Assembly: GCA_965250215.1 (NCBI GenBank)
Contig: CBDFNN010000004.1
Location: forward strand, 682,001 to 746,000
Length of the DNA: 64,000 nucleotides
DNA from: CBDFNN01 sp965250215
GTDB lineage: Bacteria; Bacteroidota; Rhodothermia; Rhodothermales; DATKEJ01
Reading direction: 5' to 3'
Shown: piece after piece, positions 45,598-53,075 of the stretch
How positions within the stretch are numbered: position 1 is the stretch's first letter
Layout of the letters: every line of letters begins with the position of its first letter
Notes under the pieces: model-generated
What the model saw: only the letters and a program-made list of their open reading frames with translations
Database searches by the model: none
Told to the model about the DNA's origin: nothing
Position numbers and translations under genes: made by a program

Positions 45598-46083
45598 CTA
45601 CTTCCCCTCCATTTCTCGAATCTCTTGAACGACCTTGTCGACGAGATCATTCGGGATAGGGACCGTCAGATTGTACTGCGCGATCTTCCACACTCCGCCA
45701 AGCTTCACCAGCACACCAGATCCTCTCGTATCGCCGAGGTTGTCGTTGTCCAATCGCTCATCAAACCACGCCGTTTTCCCATCAGCAGAGAAGTAGATAT
45801 TTCTCTCGGTCATGTGATAGGTCCAGCCTCGTCCTTTGTCGAAAAATGGATTGGCGTAGGCTTTGAATTCGGTGATGGTCCAGCGCTCGGTGGCATCGGT
45901 TCCAAGGAATATGGCATCCTCCGTGTATAGCCCAAAATAGCGATCGCCCTCTGCTTTTGAGGCGGCGTCGTGCAGGTCATTTAGAACTTGGTCCACATCT
46001 TCTCGATCATTCTGGCTTTGAGCCACGGAAGTGCAGGATAAAAAGACTGCGGCAAGAAGAAGTGGGAGAGAAGACCTTCGCAT
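45598..46083 (-). CDS. Secreted SnoaL/NTF2-like protein
   Basis: 161 residues with a signal (MRRSSLPLLLAAVFLSCTSVAQ, possibly lipidated at Cys17). The mature part is an NTF2-like domain: 'VDQVLNDLHDAASKAEGDRYFGLYTEDAIFLGTDATERWTI', 'EFKAYANPFFDKGRGWTY' and 'RGSGVLVKLGGVWKIAQYNLTVPIPND'. That arrangement is the SnoaL_3-like form often annotated as DUF4440-type. No enzymatic residues are recognisable. It is convergent with the channel gene, 4 bases away. Confidence 0.88.
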   Translation of the reverse strand: MRRSSLPLLLAAVFLSCTSVAQSQNDREDVDQVLNDLHDAASKAEGDRYFGLYTEDAIFLGTDATERWTITEFKAYANPFFDKGRGWTYHMTERNIYFSADGKTAWFDERLDNDNLGDTRGSGVLVKLGGVWKIAQYNLTVPIPNDLVDKVVQEIREMEGK

Positions 46084-46171
46084 GATGATTTGTTTAGTGA
46101 GTTGCTAAAGTAGACTCTACAATTATTATTTCCCTAATCGTCTTTCGAAGGATGTTATGAAAGGGCCGTCC

Positions 46172-47371
46172 TCAAGCAAAAGACATGTTGTCCCGATTCT
46201 CAATCGTCCTCATTAGATCCGAAATAGAACTGATCCATACCTGCCCATTTCTCAAGGGATAGGATTCCTTTCCAGGATAAACGACATAGCGATGCTCGAT
46301 CTCAAGATCATCGCATGCCGAGGTGAATCCTCGCGGAATCTTTGGGTTAGACGACCGCTTGATCTCGATTCCGATTTCCGGTTTTCCAGCCCGAACCAAT
46401 ACGAGATCGATTTCAGCGCCATCGTGGGTTCGATAGAAGTACGCTTGGATTCGATTTCTATCAAGCGAGGAAATGATGTTTTCGAGCACAAATCCCTCCC
46501 AACTCATGCCAAGACTTGGATGACTTTGCAGGGTGTCTAGGCTATCGATATCGAGCAAGGCATGTTGCAGCCCACTATCCCTGATGTAAATCTTGGGTGA
46601 TTTAATCAGTCGTTTTTTTACATTCGCGTACCACGGTTCCAGACGTCTCAATACAAGGATGTCCTTGAGAATATCTACGTATCTAACAATACTTTGACTG
46701 CTTGAGTCCATAGATTTGGCCAAGGCCGATGCATTTAGAATGTGGCCTTGGTTAAAGGCGACCATGGTCCAAAATCTTCGGAGGGTTTCTGCAGGGATGC
46801 GGAATCCAAGCTGCGGCAAGTCTCTTTCCAAATAGGTCGAGATCAGATCGCTTCGCCATGCTAAACTCTCTTCGTCGCTTTCGGCCAAGAGGCTTCGTGG
46901 AAAACCACCTCGATACCAAAGATCATCTTGGTCAATTGGCTCCTTGTGCTTGGCAATCTCGATAGTGTTAATCCCTGAAAGTTCGATCGTAGAAATGCGT
47001 CCAGCAAGACTTTGCGATGTCTGTTTCTGCAGATCCAAAGAAGAAGATCCTAGAAATAGGAACTGGCCGTTTTCATGTCCATTTCGCCTGTTCTCATCGA
47101 TGATGCCGCGAATCTCTGAGAAGATTTCCGGAGTATGTTGAATTTCATCCAAAATGATCAGTCGCTTTGGATTTTGCTCAACCAGCAAAGAAATCTCTCT
47201 CGCTCTCGATCGATTCTTGGGATTGTCTAGATCTAGGTAGAGCGCGTCCTTTGTCTTTGCGATTTCCCTCGCAAGTGTGGATTTGCCGATTTGCCTCGGT
47301 CCAATAAGGACTACAGAGGCATTGTGTTTCAGCCGCGCTAGAATCTCCTTCTTCCGATTTCTGTTTATCAT
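46172..47371 (-). CDS. AAA-family ATPase with C-terminal DUF4143 domain
   Basis: 399 residues. The Walker A motif is 'VVLIGPRQIGKSTLAREI' (residues 24-32), Walker B is 'KRLIILDEIQHTPEIF', and 'GQFLFLGSSSLDLQKQTSQSLAGRISTIEL' is the sensor region with arginine. The C-terminal ~200 residues are DUF4143 ('LGMSWEGFVLENIIS', 'YRTHDGAEIDLVL', 'GIEIKRSSNPK'), with a PD-(D/E)xK-like Asp...Glu-Ile-Lys pattern. Such genes are scattered, variable in number and of unknown function; conflict or mobile roles are suspected. The gene is preceded by two tandem ~36-bp repeats. ATG start. Confidence 0.95.
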   Translation of the reverse strand: MINRNRKKEILARLKHNASVVLIGPRQIGKSTLAREIAKTKDALYLDLDNPKNRSRAREISLLVEQNPKRLIILDEIQHTPEIFSEIRGIIDENRRNGHENGQFLFLGSSSLDLQKQTSQSLAGRISTIELSGINTIEIAKHKEPIDQDDLWYRGGFPRSLLAESDEESLAWRSDLISTYLERDLPQLGFRIPAETLRRFWTMVAFNQGHILNASALAKSMDSSSQSIVRYVDILKDILVLRRLEPWYANVKKRLIKSPKIYIRDSGLQHALLDIDSLDTLQSHPSLGMSWEGFVLENIISSLDRNRIQAYFYRTHDGAEIDLVLVRAGKPEIGIEIKRSSNPKIPRGFTSACDDLEIEHRYVVYPGKESYPLRNGQVWISSISDLMRTIENRDNMSFA

Positions 47372-47473
47372 TACCGTATATCACCCATCTGGTAGTTAAA
47401 TAACGGGGATAAAATCACTATGTTTCGTAATAATACCGCATATCATCCACGTAATAGTAAAATAACGGTATTA
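47372..47473. repeat. Two diverged direct repeats upstream of the AAA/DUF4143 gene
   Basis: The cores CCGTATATCACCCATCTGG (47374-47392) and CCGCATATCATCCACGTAA (47436-47454) begin two ~36-bp units spaced 62 bases apart. Each continues with TAGTT/TAGT, then AAATAACGG. The second unit is bounded by TAATACCG (47431-47438) and its exact reverse complement CGGTATTA (47466-47473). Unit one ends at the ATG of the ATPase gene. A partial third copy lies at 53061-53079, in front of floA. The likely role is operator or promoter of the ATPase gene. Confidence 0.65.
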
Positions 47474-47623
47474 GTTTTGATCTTTGCCAAAAGATAGGCC
47501 GCAACTTCCTCGTATATGTTGATCCCTTTTCGAGTTCATTTTGTAATACACATGGTCTTGTGCAGGGAGGTCTATATTAGCTGTAGTATTTTCTGGCCTT
47601 TTCAAAGACGCGTTTCCTAAAGA

Positions 47624-48085
47624 ATGATAAACTGCAATAGAAAGATTTCGACCCAGAGGGAAAAAGTGATTAGGTTTATCGATGCTTACCCAAAGTGGGT
47701 TGCTATTTTCGCAATCGTCATTTTTTTAGGCTGCGCCCCACCATTGAAGGAGCAAGCACTCTGGGATCGCTGCGAAGGAGCGCTGCGAATTTTCTCCATG
47801 GACTTGGAGGTCCTTTCAATAAGCTCCTTCGAAGGTCCACGAGGGAGGCAAGCCTATTTTGAAGGGCTGAGCCAGAGTGGTGACACCTTAACCGTATTCG
47901 GTGCGAAATGCATTCGGGCAGATATGCGAGAGTGTGCCGAAGTAGGGAAGACTATACATACCACTCTCGATTGGTGGGCTTCAAAATATCTACCGAGTAG
48001 GGGTGACTTCGAGAGCATGTGCCCAAGCTTTGTGCTCGACGACAAACAGGCCTTCAATTCGCAGTCGCACTGCATCAAGCTTTAG
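47624..48085 (+). CDS. Hypothetical lipoprotein
   Basis: A 153-residue protein I do not recognise. A hydrophobic segment (27-36, 'WVAIFAIVIF') ends in lipobox 'FLGCAPP' (Cys37), so it is probably a lipoprotein with an unusually long basic n-region (the true start may be further in, but no closer ATG exists). The mature ~115 residues hold six Cys, including 'WDRCEG', 'GAKCIRADMRECAEVG', 'ESMCPSF' and 'SQSHCIKL', suggesting disulfides. It ends 7 bases from the convergent DUF4345-like gene. Confidence 0.7.
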   Translation: MINCNRKISTQREKVIRFIDAYPKWVAIFAIVIFLGCAPPLKEQALWDRCEGALRIFSMDLEVLSISSFEGPRGRQAYFEGLSQSGDTLTVFGAKCIRADMRECAEVGKTIHTTLDWWASKYLPSRGDFESMCPSFVLDDKQAFNSQSHCIKL

Positions 48086-48092
48086 CTAGCTA

Positions 48093-48479
48093 CTATTGCC
48101 AAGTAGTGATCAGGCCAATGAGGTTCAAGATTCCGAGCACCAATTCAGAGCTCAGTCCTTGAATTATTAGCTTATTCGGCTTGCCATCCACTTTTAGACT
48201 TATCATTCTTCCGAGGGCAAATCCCAGAAAAATCAAGGTTCCTACAACGAAGGAAGCCAGTCTAAGCTTCGGTAAGAATATTCCCAATGCCAGTATGCAT
48301 CCAGCGACAAACATGAGAGAGCCGACTCCCCGAGCCTCGTTCAGTATGTTCACATCCTTGTCCAACTTGATGCCAGAATTCTTGAGATAATTCTTTATCG
48401 GATCTCCCATTCTCATCATACCAAAAGCGAGGAGGGGTAGACCGGAAAGGCCCAGGACGATCATCTTGAAAATTTCCAT
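48093..48479 (-). CDS. DUF4345-like small membrane protein
   Basis: 128 residues from the ATG at 48479. The longer frame to 48557 adds 26 residues of no membrane character, so I prefer the inner start, which begins directly with the first helix (MEIFKMIVLGLSGLPLLAFGM). There are four hydrophobic segments. 'NEARGVGSLMFVAGCILALG' and 'GRMISLKVDGKPNK' match the DUF4345 pattern as I recall it. Function is unknown. ATG start, monocistronic. Confidence 0.78.
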   Translation of the reverse strand: MEIFKMIVLGLSGLPLLAFGMMRMGDPIKNYLKNSGIKLDKDVNILNEARGVGSLMFVAGCILALGIFLPKLRLASFVVGTLIFLGFALGRMISLKVDGKPNKLIIQGLSSELVLGILNLIGLITTWQ

Positions 48480-48769
48480 AATAGGTGTTTTGGTTTGGTT
48501 GAAGAATCTATATAAGTCAGGCTTATGACAAAGGTATGTCAGGGGTGTCTTTGACATACAATTCGATCGGCCAACTGCCTAGCGGTCACCACTCTTTTCG
48601 ATTGGAGCTGAGTGATAATCGCCCTTAGCATTGACAGTCTTGGTTTGTCTTTTCCCGCCATAGTCGTTTGGAATATCGACTTTCTGTTTCAGATTAGTGC
48701 TGTATATTATTTTTCTTGGCGAGAATACAGTTTTGTAGTAAATCGCAATGGAGACAACCGAAGTATATC

Positions 48770-49651
48770 ATGCTAAAGAAGCTCGTTTTATTGATAATCT
48801 TGACGACAAGTGCCTCCTGCACGTCGACCAAAGAACCCGTCAAACTTCTGACATCGGCAGATCTGGCGAATTTCGAGAATCCCGCCCCAGACTCTCGCTT
48901 AAACTACGGGGATGATCCGCTGCAGTTTGGCGACTTGCGTCTTCCGCCCGGTCCCGGGCCTCACCCGGTGGCGGTCTTTATCCATGGGGGCTGCTGGTTG
49001 TCCCAATACGACATACAGCACTCTAGCAAACTAACGGCAGCACTGGCCCGCAGTGGCATCGCGACATGGTCACTGGAGTACCGGCGAGTAGGCGATGAAG
49101 GGGGAGGATGGCCGGGCACTTTTTTAGACATCGGTCGCGGCACCGATCATCTCAGGTCGATTGCCAAGGAATACAATCTCGACCTCGATCGCGTAATTGC
49201 AATGGGCCATTCGGCCGGTGGTCATCTGGCGCTATGGACGGCGGCGCGTTCAGGTCTGCCAAGCGAGGCGCCGGTCAGTGCGAAGAATCCACTGGCCGTG
49301 CGAGGTGTGTTGGCACTTGCTCCGGCACCCGATATTGCCCTACTGCATGAACAGAAAGTGTGCGGTCACGTCATCGACGGATTGATGGGTGGCTCGCCCG
49401 AACAGGTCCCTGATCGCTATAGCTGGGCTGACCTCATGCAACTCGTGCCAGACGCTGTGCCCCAGGTTCTGATCATCGGCAAACACGATAGCGATTGGAG
49501 TCCATCGGGACGACGCTATTTTGACGCCGCAAAAGAACGTGGTGACAAGGTCCAAGTTATCGAGGCCAAAGAGTCCGGGCACTTCGAGATGATCGATCCC
49601 CAGTCAACGACTTGGCAACTCGTGCTCGACGCAGCCAGGGAATTGCTTTAG
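48770..49651 (+). CDS. Alpha/beta hydrolase lipoprotein (BD-FAE / carboxylesterase-like)
   Basis: The ATG at 48770 gives a lipoprotein signal ending 'LTTSASC'; the frame to 48716 adds 18 residues lacking signal character. The fold shows 'HPVAVFIHGGCWLS' (oxyanion HGG), 'SLEYRRVGDEGGGWPGTFLDIG', nucleophile 'VIAMGHSAGGHLALW' (GHSAG), 'VLIIGKHDSDWSP' (Asp) and 'AKESGHFEMI' (His). It resembles bifunctional feruloyl/acetyl xylan esterases and arylformamidase-like enzymes. Base composition is more GC-rich than its neighbours. A 19-base stretch of this gene (49353-49371) recurs exactly at 52972-52990. Confidence 0.9.
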   Translation: MLKKLVLLIILTTSASCTSTKEPVKLLTSADLANFENPAPDSRLNYGDDPLQFGDLRLPPGPGPHPVAVFIHGGCWLSQYDIQHSSKLTAALARSGIATWSLEYRRVGDEGGGWPGTFLDIGRGTDHLRSIAKEYNLDLDRVIAMGHSAGGHLALWTAARSGLPSEAPVSAKNPLAVRGVLALAPAPDIALLHEQKVCGHVIDGLMGGSPEQVPDRYSWADLMQLVPDAVPQVLIIGKHDSDWSPSGRRYFDAAKERGDKVQVIEAKESGHFEMIDPQSTTWQLVLDAARELL

Positions 49652-49826
49652 CGGGTCAAGACCAGTATGCGCCAGTAAAAGGAATGGAGTATATTGGCTA
49701 GCGGAAATCTGTTTCTCGTCTGAACTGCTTACAAATCATATACTGACCAGGTCGGTAAAGCCAAATTGTAGCGCTAGAGTTTTTTAATGCGTCAGTGTTT
49801 GTTTCTCAAAAGATAGTGTGTAAAAT

Positions 49827-50108
49827 ATGAGTGGAAGTGCAGCAGCCATGGCTGCGAGTGTAATAGCAAACGCAATCAAGGCATCGGGGGTTGTTGTAGA
49901 GGTCTCGCCCGAGGATTTTTTGACCATTGTACAATGCAGTGAGAGTGCACTCATAGTACATGCTCAAAGTAAAATAATCCGAACATCACATAAGTATTTG
50001 ACGAGCTACAAAGGGCTTGCGTTTTATACTAAAGTGAGTGAGCTTCTCGAATTCGAGAGCAAAGTTGAGTTGATTGAGGCTAAGAAGATGTCGATTCCAG
50101 ATATGTAG
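49827..50108 (+). CDS. Small conserved hypothetical protein
   Basis: 93 residues, ATG start. An Ala-rich N-terminal helix ('SAAAMAASVIANAIKASG') precedes an alpha/beta domain: 'VVVEVSPEDFLTIVQ', 'ALIVHAQSKIIRTSHKYLTSYKGLAFYTKV', 'VELIEAKKMSIPD'. I recall uncharacterised proteins of this form, with 'KYLTSYKGLAF', in Bacteroidota and elsewhere. No signal, so cytoplasmic or membrane-peripheral. Function unknown. Confidence 0.82.
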   Translation: MSGSAAAMAASVIANAIKASGVVVEVSPEDFLTIVQCSESALIVHAQSKIIRTSHKYLTSYKGLAFYTKVSELLEFESKVELIEAKKMSIPDM

Positions 50109-50187
50109 TCACTCGGTTATTGTGTTGGTGCAAAAGGCGAACTTCTTCTGCCTCTCATCAATGGTAAAGGGAATGAGTAGCGCTCTA

Positions 50188-50244
50188 TGCCCCTCAACTC
50201 CGAGCCCCTCAACTCCGAGCCCCTGAGCCCCTGTGCCCCTGAAA
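50188..50244. repeat. C-rich tandem words; five GGGG runs on the minus strand
   Basis: TGCCCCTCAACTCC is followed by GAGCCCCTCAACTCC, GAGCCCCT, GAGCCCCT and GTGCCCCTGA. On the minus strand, which is the coding strand of the gene ending at 50250, five GGGG runs lie in 57 bases, three of them spaced by four bases (GGGGCACAGGGGCTCAGGGG). The transcript of that gene would carry this block immediately after its stop, so a 3' G-quadruplex is possible. It shares vocabulary with the blocks at 27726 and 52190. Confidence 0.7.
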
Positions 50245-50249
50245 TAGCT

Positions 50250-52046
50250 TTACCTCTGCAAGATCAATGCTTTTGAATCGCTGAGTTCACCGGTATTCAG
50301 TTTCAAAAGATAGACTCCGGGCGCTAGCCGCGCGCCGCTATCGTCCTTACCATCCCAGTTTATACTTCGTTGGCCAGCCGAGCTATCACTCAAAGCCAGT
50401 CTTCGCACGACCTGTCCCTGAAGATTGTAGATCGATAAAGAAGCCTCTTCGTCAGTCGGTGACTCAAAAGAGATGACCGTCGATTGGCTAAAGGGATTAG
50501 GGTAATTTTGAAGAAGACCAAAATCCTTCGCCGACCTGCCCGGTGCCTCGATACCCGTCGTAACCTCCGTGCTATATTTGGCGACGAAAATGTCCGATCT
50601 TCCCAGACTCGTGAAGTCAGTCTGATTGCTTTCACCCGCACCAAAACTAATATCTCCCCAATAGGCACCCGTGATATGCATGTTGTCCAAGGAGGCATCG
50701 ATTGCATTATCGAAGACGACCACACCATCACTTGAACTCCCCACGAGTCTCGCCCACAACAGGAGGCCAGTACTGTCATACTTAGCCAGAAAAGCACCGA
50801 TATCAGAAAGTTCGGTTTGATTGCTTTCTCCAGGGGCTAAGACAAGGGGTTCTGCAAAATCGCCGATGAGATAGAAACTGTCGCTTCCATCGAGTTCCAA
50901 ACTTCGCCCTACATCATGACCGACACCCTCTGGATGTTTTACCCACAATACACTGCCATCGGGGTCATATTTGGCGATGAAAATATCGATGGAACCCGCG
51001 CTGGTAAAGCTCACCTCATTTGCTTCACCTTCCCCAAAGGTGGCGCTTTCCCCAAAAGAGCCGGTTATGTAGGAGTTGCCAAGGGCATCGACTTCGAACG
51101 AGTTGGCATTCGTCGCACTTGAATTCCCACCGCTAGTTGCGCCAGCCCGTTTTGCCCATTGCAAGACCCCATCCAGATCGTACTTCGCTATAAATAGATT
51201 GCTCAGTGAAGTACCGCTATCGAGGACGAGTTCATTGCTCTCCCCCTCCGCAAAAGTAGCGCGGCCGCTAAAGGCACCCGTCACAAGCACATTGCCTGCA
51301 TCATCCACAGCTATACCGTTACCGAAGTCCGATGCACTCCCGCCAGCTCCCCGAACCCAAGTGAGCAAACCATCAGAGTTGTATTTGGCCAGGAAGAGGT
51401 CTTCGACGCCTTGCGTCATCAACTCGATTTCATTGTTTTCACCAACACCAAAGCTAGCCCGAAACCTGAAAGTGCCCGCTATATAGATATTGCTATCGGA
51501 ATCCGTGTAAAGAGAAAATGCGGCATCATCTGAGCTGCCGCCGGCTTGTTTGACCCAGGCTAGTTGGCCCTCCGAATCATACCTTGCGATGAATATGTCC
51601 TGCGATCCCAGACTGCTAAGCGTCGTTTCATTTGATTCTCCCAGCCCAAACACGACGCTCTCCTCAAAAGAGCCCGTGACAAGAAGATCTCCGTCCTCAT
51701 CGATGACCAGCTCATATATGCGATCTGTCCCGGCACCTCCAAAGTGTTTGGACCACAGAAAGTCGCCATCCACACTGTACTTGGCGATGTAGTTGTCAAA
51801 GGCACCCGCGCTAGTATGCCTTGCAGAGGCATTGCCGGATTCAAAGACAATTTCGTCATTGAAACTGCCGATGGCATAGACATTGCCCGCGAGATCTACA
51901 TCCACACCGAAGCCCTGATCAAGAGCTGTGCTACCGGCCGTCTTAACCCAGCTCAGGTCCTGGGCACTCAAGACAGCGGGGAGACTTGTAAAAAGAATCG
52001 CGCTCAACAGCGAAGATGTTGCAATGCTCTTCCATTTTAGATGCAT
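50250..52046 (-). CDS. Secreted SBBP-type beta-propeller-like protein with T9SS sorting domain
   Basis: I start at the ATG at 52046, which yields a signal peptide (MHLKWKSIATSSLLSAILFTSLPAVLSAQ); the longer frame adds 26 residues. The body contains about eight SBBP-like repeats of ~55 residues, each with 'GNVYAIGSF...GxxNxxxLxSxGxxDIFIAKYDxDGxLxWVK', which should fold as a propeller. The C-terminal ~85 residues are a T9SS sorting domain: 'LLQNYPNPFSQSTVISFESP', 'LSIYNLQGQVVRRL', 'GVYLLKLNTGE'. It is exported to or beyond the cell surface, probably as a binding or structural protein. The GGGG-rich block follows its stop. Confidence 0.92.
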   Translation of the reverse strand: MHLKWKSIATSSLLSAILFTSLPAVLSAQDLSWVKTAGSTALDQGFGVDVDLAGNVYAIGSFNDEIVFESGNASARHTSAGAFDNYIAKYSVDGDFLWSKHFGGAGTDRIYELVIDEDGDLLVTGSFEESVVFGLGESNETTLSSLGSQDIFIARYDSEGQLAWVKQAGGSSDDAAFSLYTDSDSNIYIAGTFRFRASFGVGENNEIELMTQGVEDLFLAKYNSDGLLTWVRGAGGSASDFGNGIAVDDAGNVLVTGAFSGRATFAEGESNELVLDSGTSLSNLFIAKYDLDGVLQWAKRAGATSGGNSSATNANSFEVDALGNSYITGSFGESATFGEGEANEVSFTSAGSIDIFIAKYDPDGSVLWVKHPEGVGHDVGRSLELDGSDSFYLIGDFAEPLVLAPGESNQTELSDIGAFLAKYDSTGLLLWARLVGSSSDGVVVFDNAIDASLDNMHITGAYWGDISFGAGESNQTDFTSLGRSDIFVAKYSTEVTTGIEAPGRSAKDFGLLQNYPNPFSQSTVISFESPTDEEASLSIYNLQGQVVRRLALSDSSAGQRSINWDGKDDSGARLAPGVYLLKLNTGELSDSKALILQR

Positions 52047-52189
52047 ATCGATTCCTTTTCTCGATTTTTTAATAAATAGACGTTCAATTATTATAGGAAA
52101 TGTCGGACCGATTGGAGATACCAATAGGAATCAATTCTCAAGATTCTATAAATTAATCCTAGCATGAATTACCATCCACCGTTTCAAGT

Positions 52190-52228
52190 CCCTCCCGAGC
52201 CCCAGTGCCCCAGAACTCCTGTGCCTCC
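52190..52228. repeat. C-rich word repeat in the DUF1080 leader
   Basis: It shares the exact 17-mer CCGAGCCCCAGTGCCCC with 27755-27771 and continues AGAACTCCTGTGCCTCC. It lies in frame upstream of the signal peptide of the DUF1080 protein, and would be translated as 'PPEPQCPRTPVPP' if the ATG at 52164 were used. I regard it as leader rather than coding sequence. Confidence 0.65.
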
Positions 52229-52235
52229 ATTCTAT

Positions 52236-52919
52236 TTGAAATCAGCCATACTATTACTACTGATCTCAATTGGTCAGACGGCTCGTGCACAAGACTTCAC
52301 CCCCATCTTCGACGGCGAGACCCTCAAGGGCTGGAAGGCCGCCGACATGTCCTACTGGTCCATCGAAGACTCCGCAATCACAGCCAAGAGCACCGAAGAG
52401 AAAATCGCCGATCGAAACCACTACCTCGTCTATCAGGGCAGCGAACTCGGCGACTTCGAACTCAAACTCACGCACCGCATCATCAGCGATCATAACGTCA
52501 ACGGCGGGTTTCAATTTCGCAGCGAAATGTTCGACGGTGATATCCCCGACGACTGCCGCGGCTACCAGGTCGACAACAACACCCAAACCGATTGGCTCGT
52601 CCGCCTATACGACGAATTTGGTCGGCATACCCTCGCCTGGCGTGGGGAAAAAACGGTGTTCGACAAAGAAGGCGAAGCCACCACCACCAAAATTGTATCG
52701 GCCCAAGGCAGCCCGCACTTCCGCCTCGAGGACTGGCACGAATACCATCTCGTCGCCCAAGGCCCCAAGATCACTCTCTATGTTGACGGCATACTCGTCG
52801 CCGAAGTCATCGACAACGATCCCTATCAACAAGATCTTTCCGGTATCCTCGCCTTACAACTCCACTCGGGACCACCCATGATCGTGCAGTTCAGAGACAT
52901 CCAGCTCATGAAGCTATAG
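52236..52919 (+). CDS. DUF1080 (3-keto-disaccharide hydrolase-like) secreted protein
   Basis: A beta-sandwich of the DUF1080 family, whose studied members bind or cleave 3-keto-glycosides and many of which are secreted. 'PIFDGETLKGWKA', 'FELKLTHRIISDHNVNGGFQFRSE' and 'CRGYQVDN...LYDEFGR' are typical. I take TTG at 52236 (MKSAILLLLISIGQTARAQ) because it gives a clean signal; ATG at 52164 would add 24 residues made from a C-rich repeat and bury the signal. Third positions are strongly C-biased, unlike flanking genes, and long open frames on other frames result. That hints at transfer or a different expression class. Confidence 0.88.
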   Translation: MKSAILLLLISIGQTARAQDFTPIFDGETLKGWKAADMSYWSIEDSAITAKSTEEKIADRNHYLVYQGSELGDFELKLTHRIISDHNVNGGFQFRSEMFDGDIPDDCRGYQVDNNTQTDWLVRLYDEFGRHTLAWRGEKTVFDKEGEATTTKIVSAQGSPHFRLEDWHEYHLVAQGPKITLYVDGILVAEVIDNDPYQQDLSGILALQLHSGPPMIVQFRDIQLMKL

Positions 52920-53075
52920 AATGGCAGCGTCGAAAAGAGTAACCAAGCGCCATAGGAGGGTTCTGTTAAAAAGAAAGTGTGCGGTCACGTGGCTAGGGAC
53001 CTGCAATCACCAATCTGATGGTGAAAGACGGGAATAACATTACCTTATTACATATTAATGCCGTATATCATCTAG
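52920..53075. other. Intergenic segment with two borrowed sequences
   Basis: No gene lies here. Bases 52972-52990 (AGAAAGTGTGCGGTCACGT) exactly match codons of the esterase gene at 49353-49371. Bases 53061-53079 (CCGTATATCATCTAGATGG) closely match the repeat cores at 47374 and 47436 upstream of the AAA/DUF4143 gene, and contain the palindrome CATCTAGATG; floA's ATG is at 53076 inside it. The segment looks like a patchwork of gene fragments. Confidence 0.5.

Noticed and set aside
52270..52881. 203-codon + frame overlapping the DUF1080 gene
   Set aside because: It is a long open frame caused by C-rich third positions; Ser/Thr/Pro-rich with no domain, while the DUF1080 frame has clear motifs.
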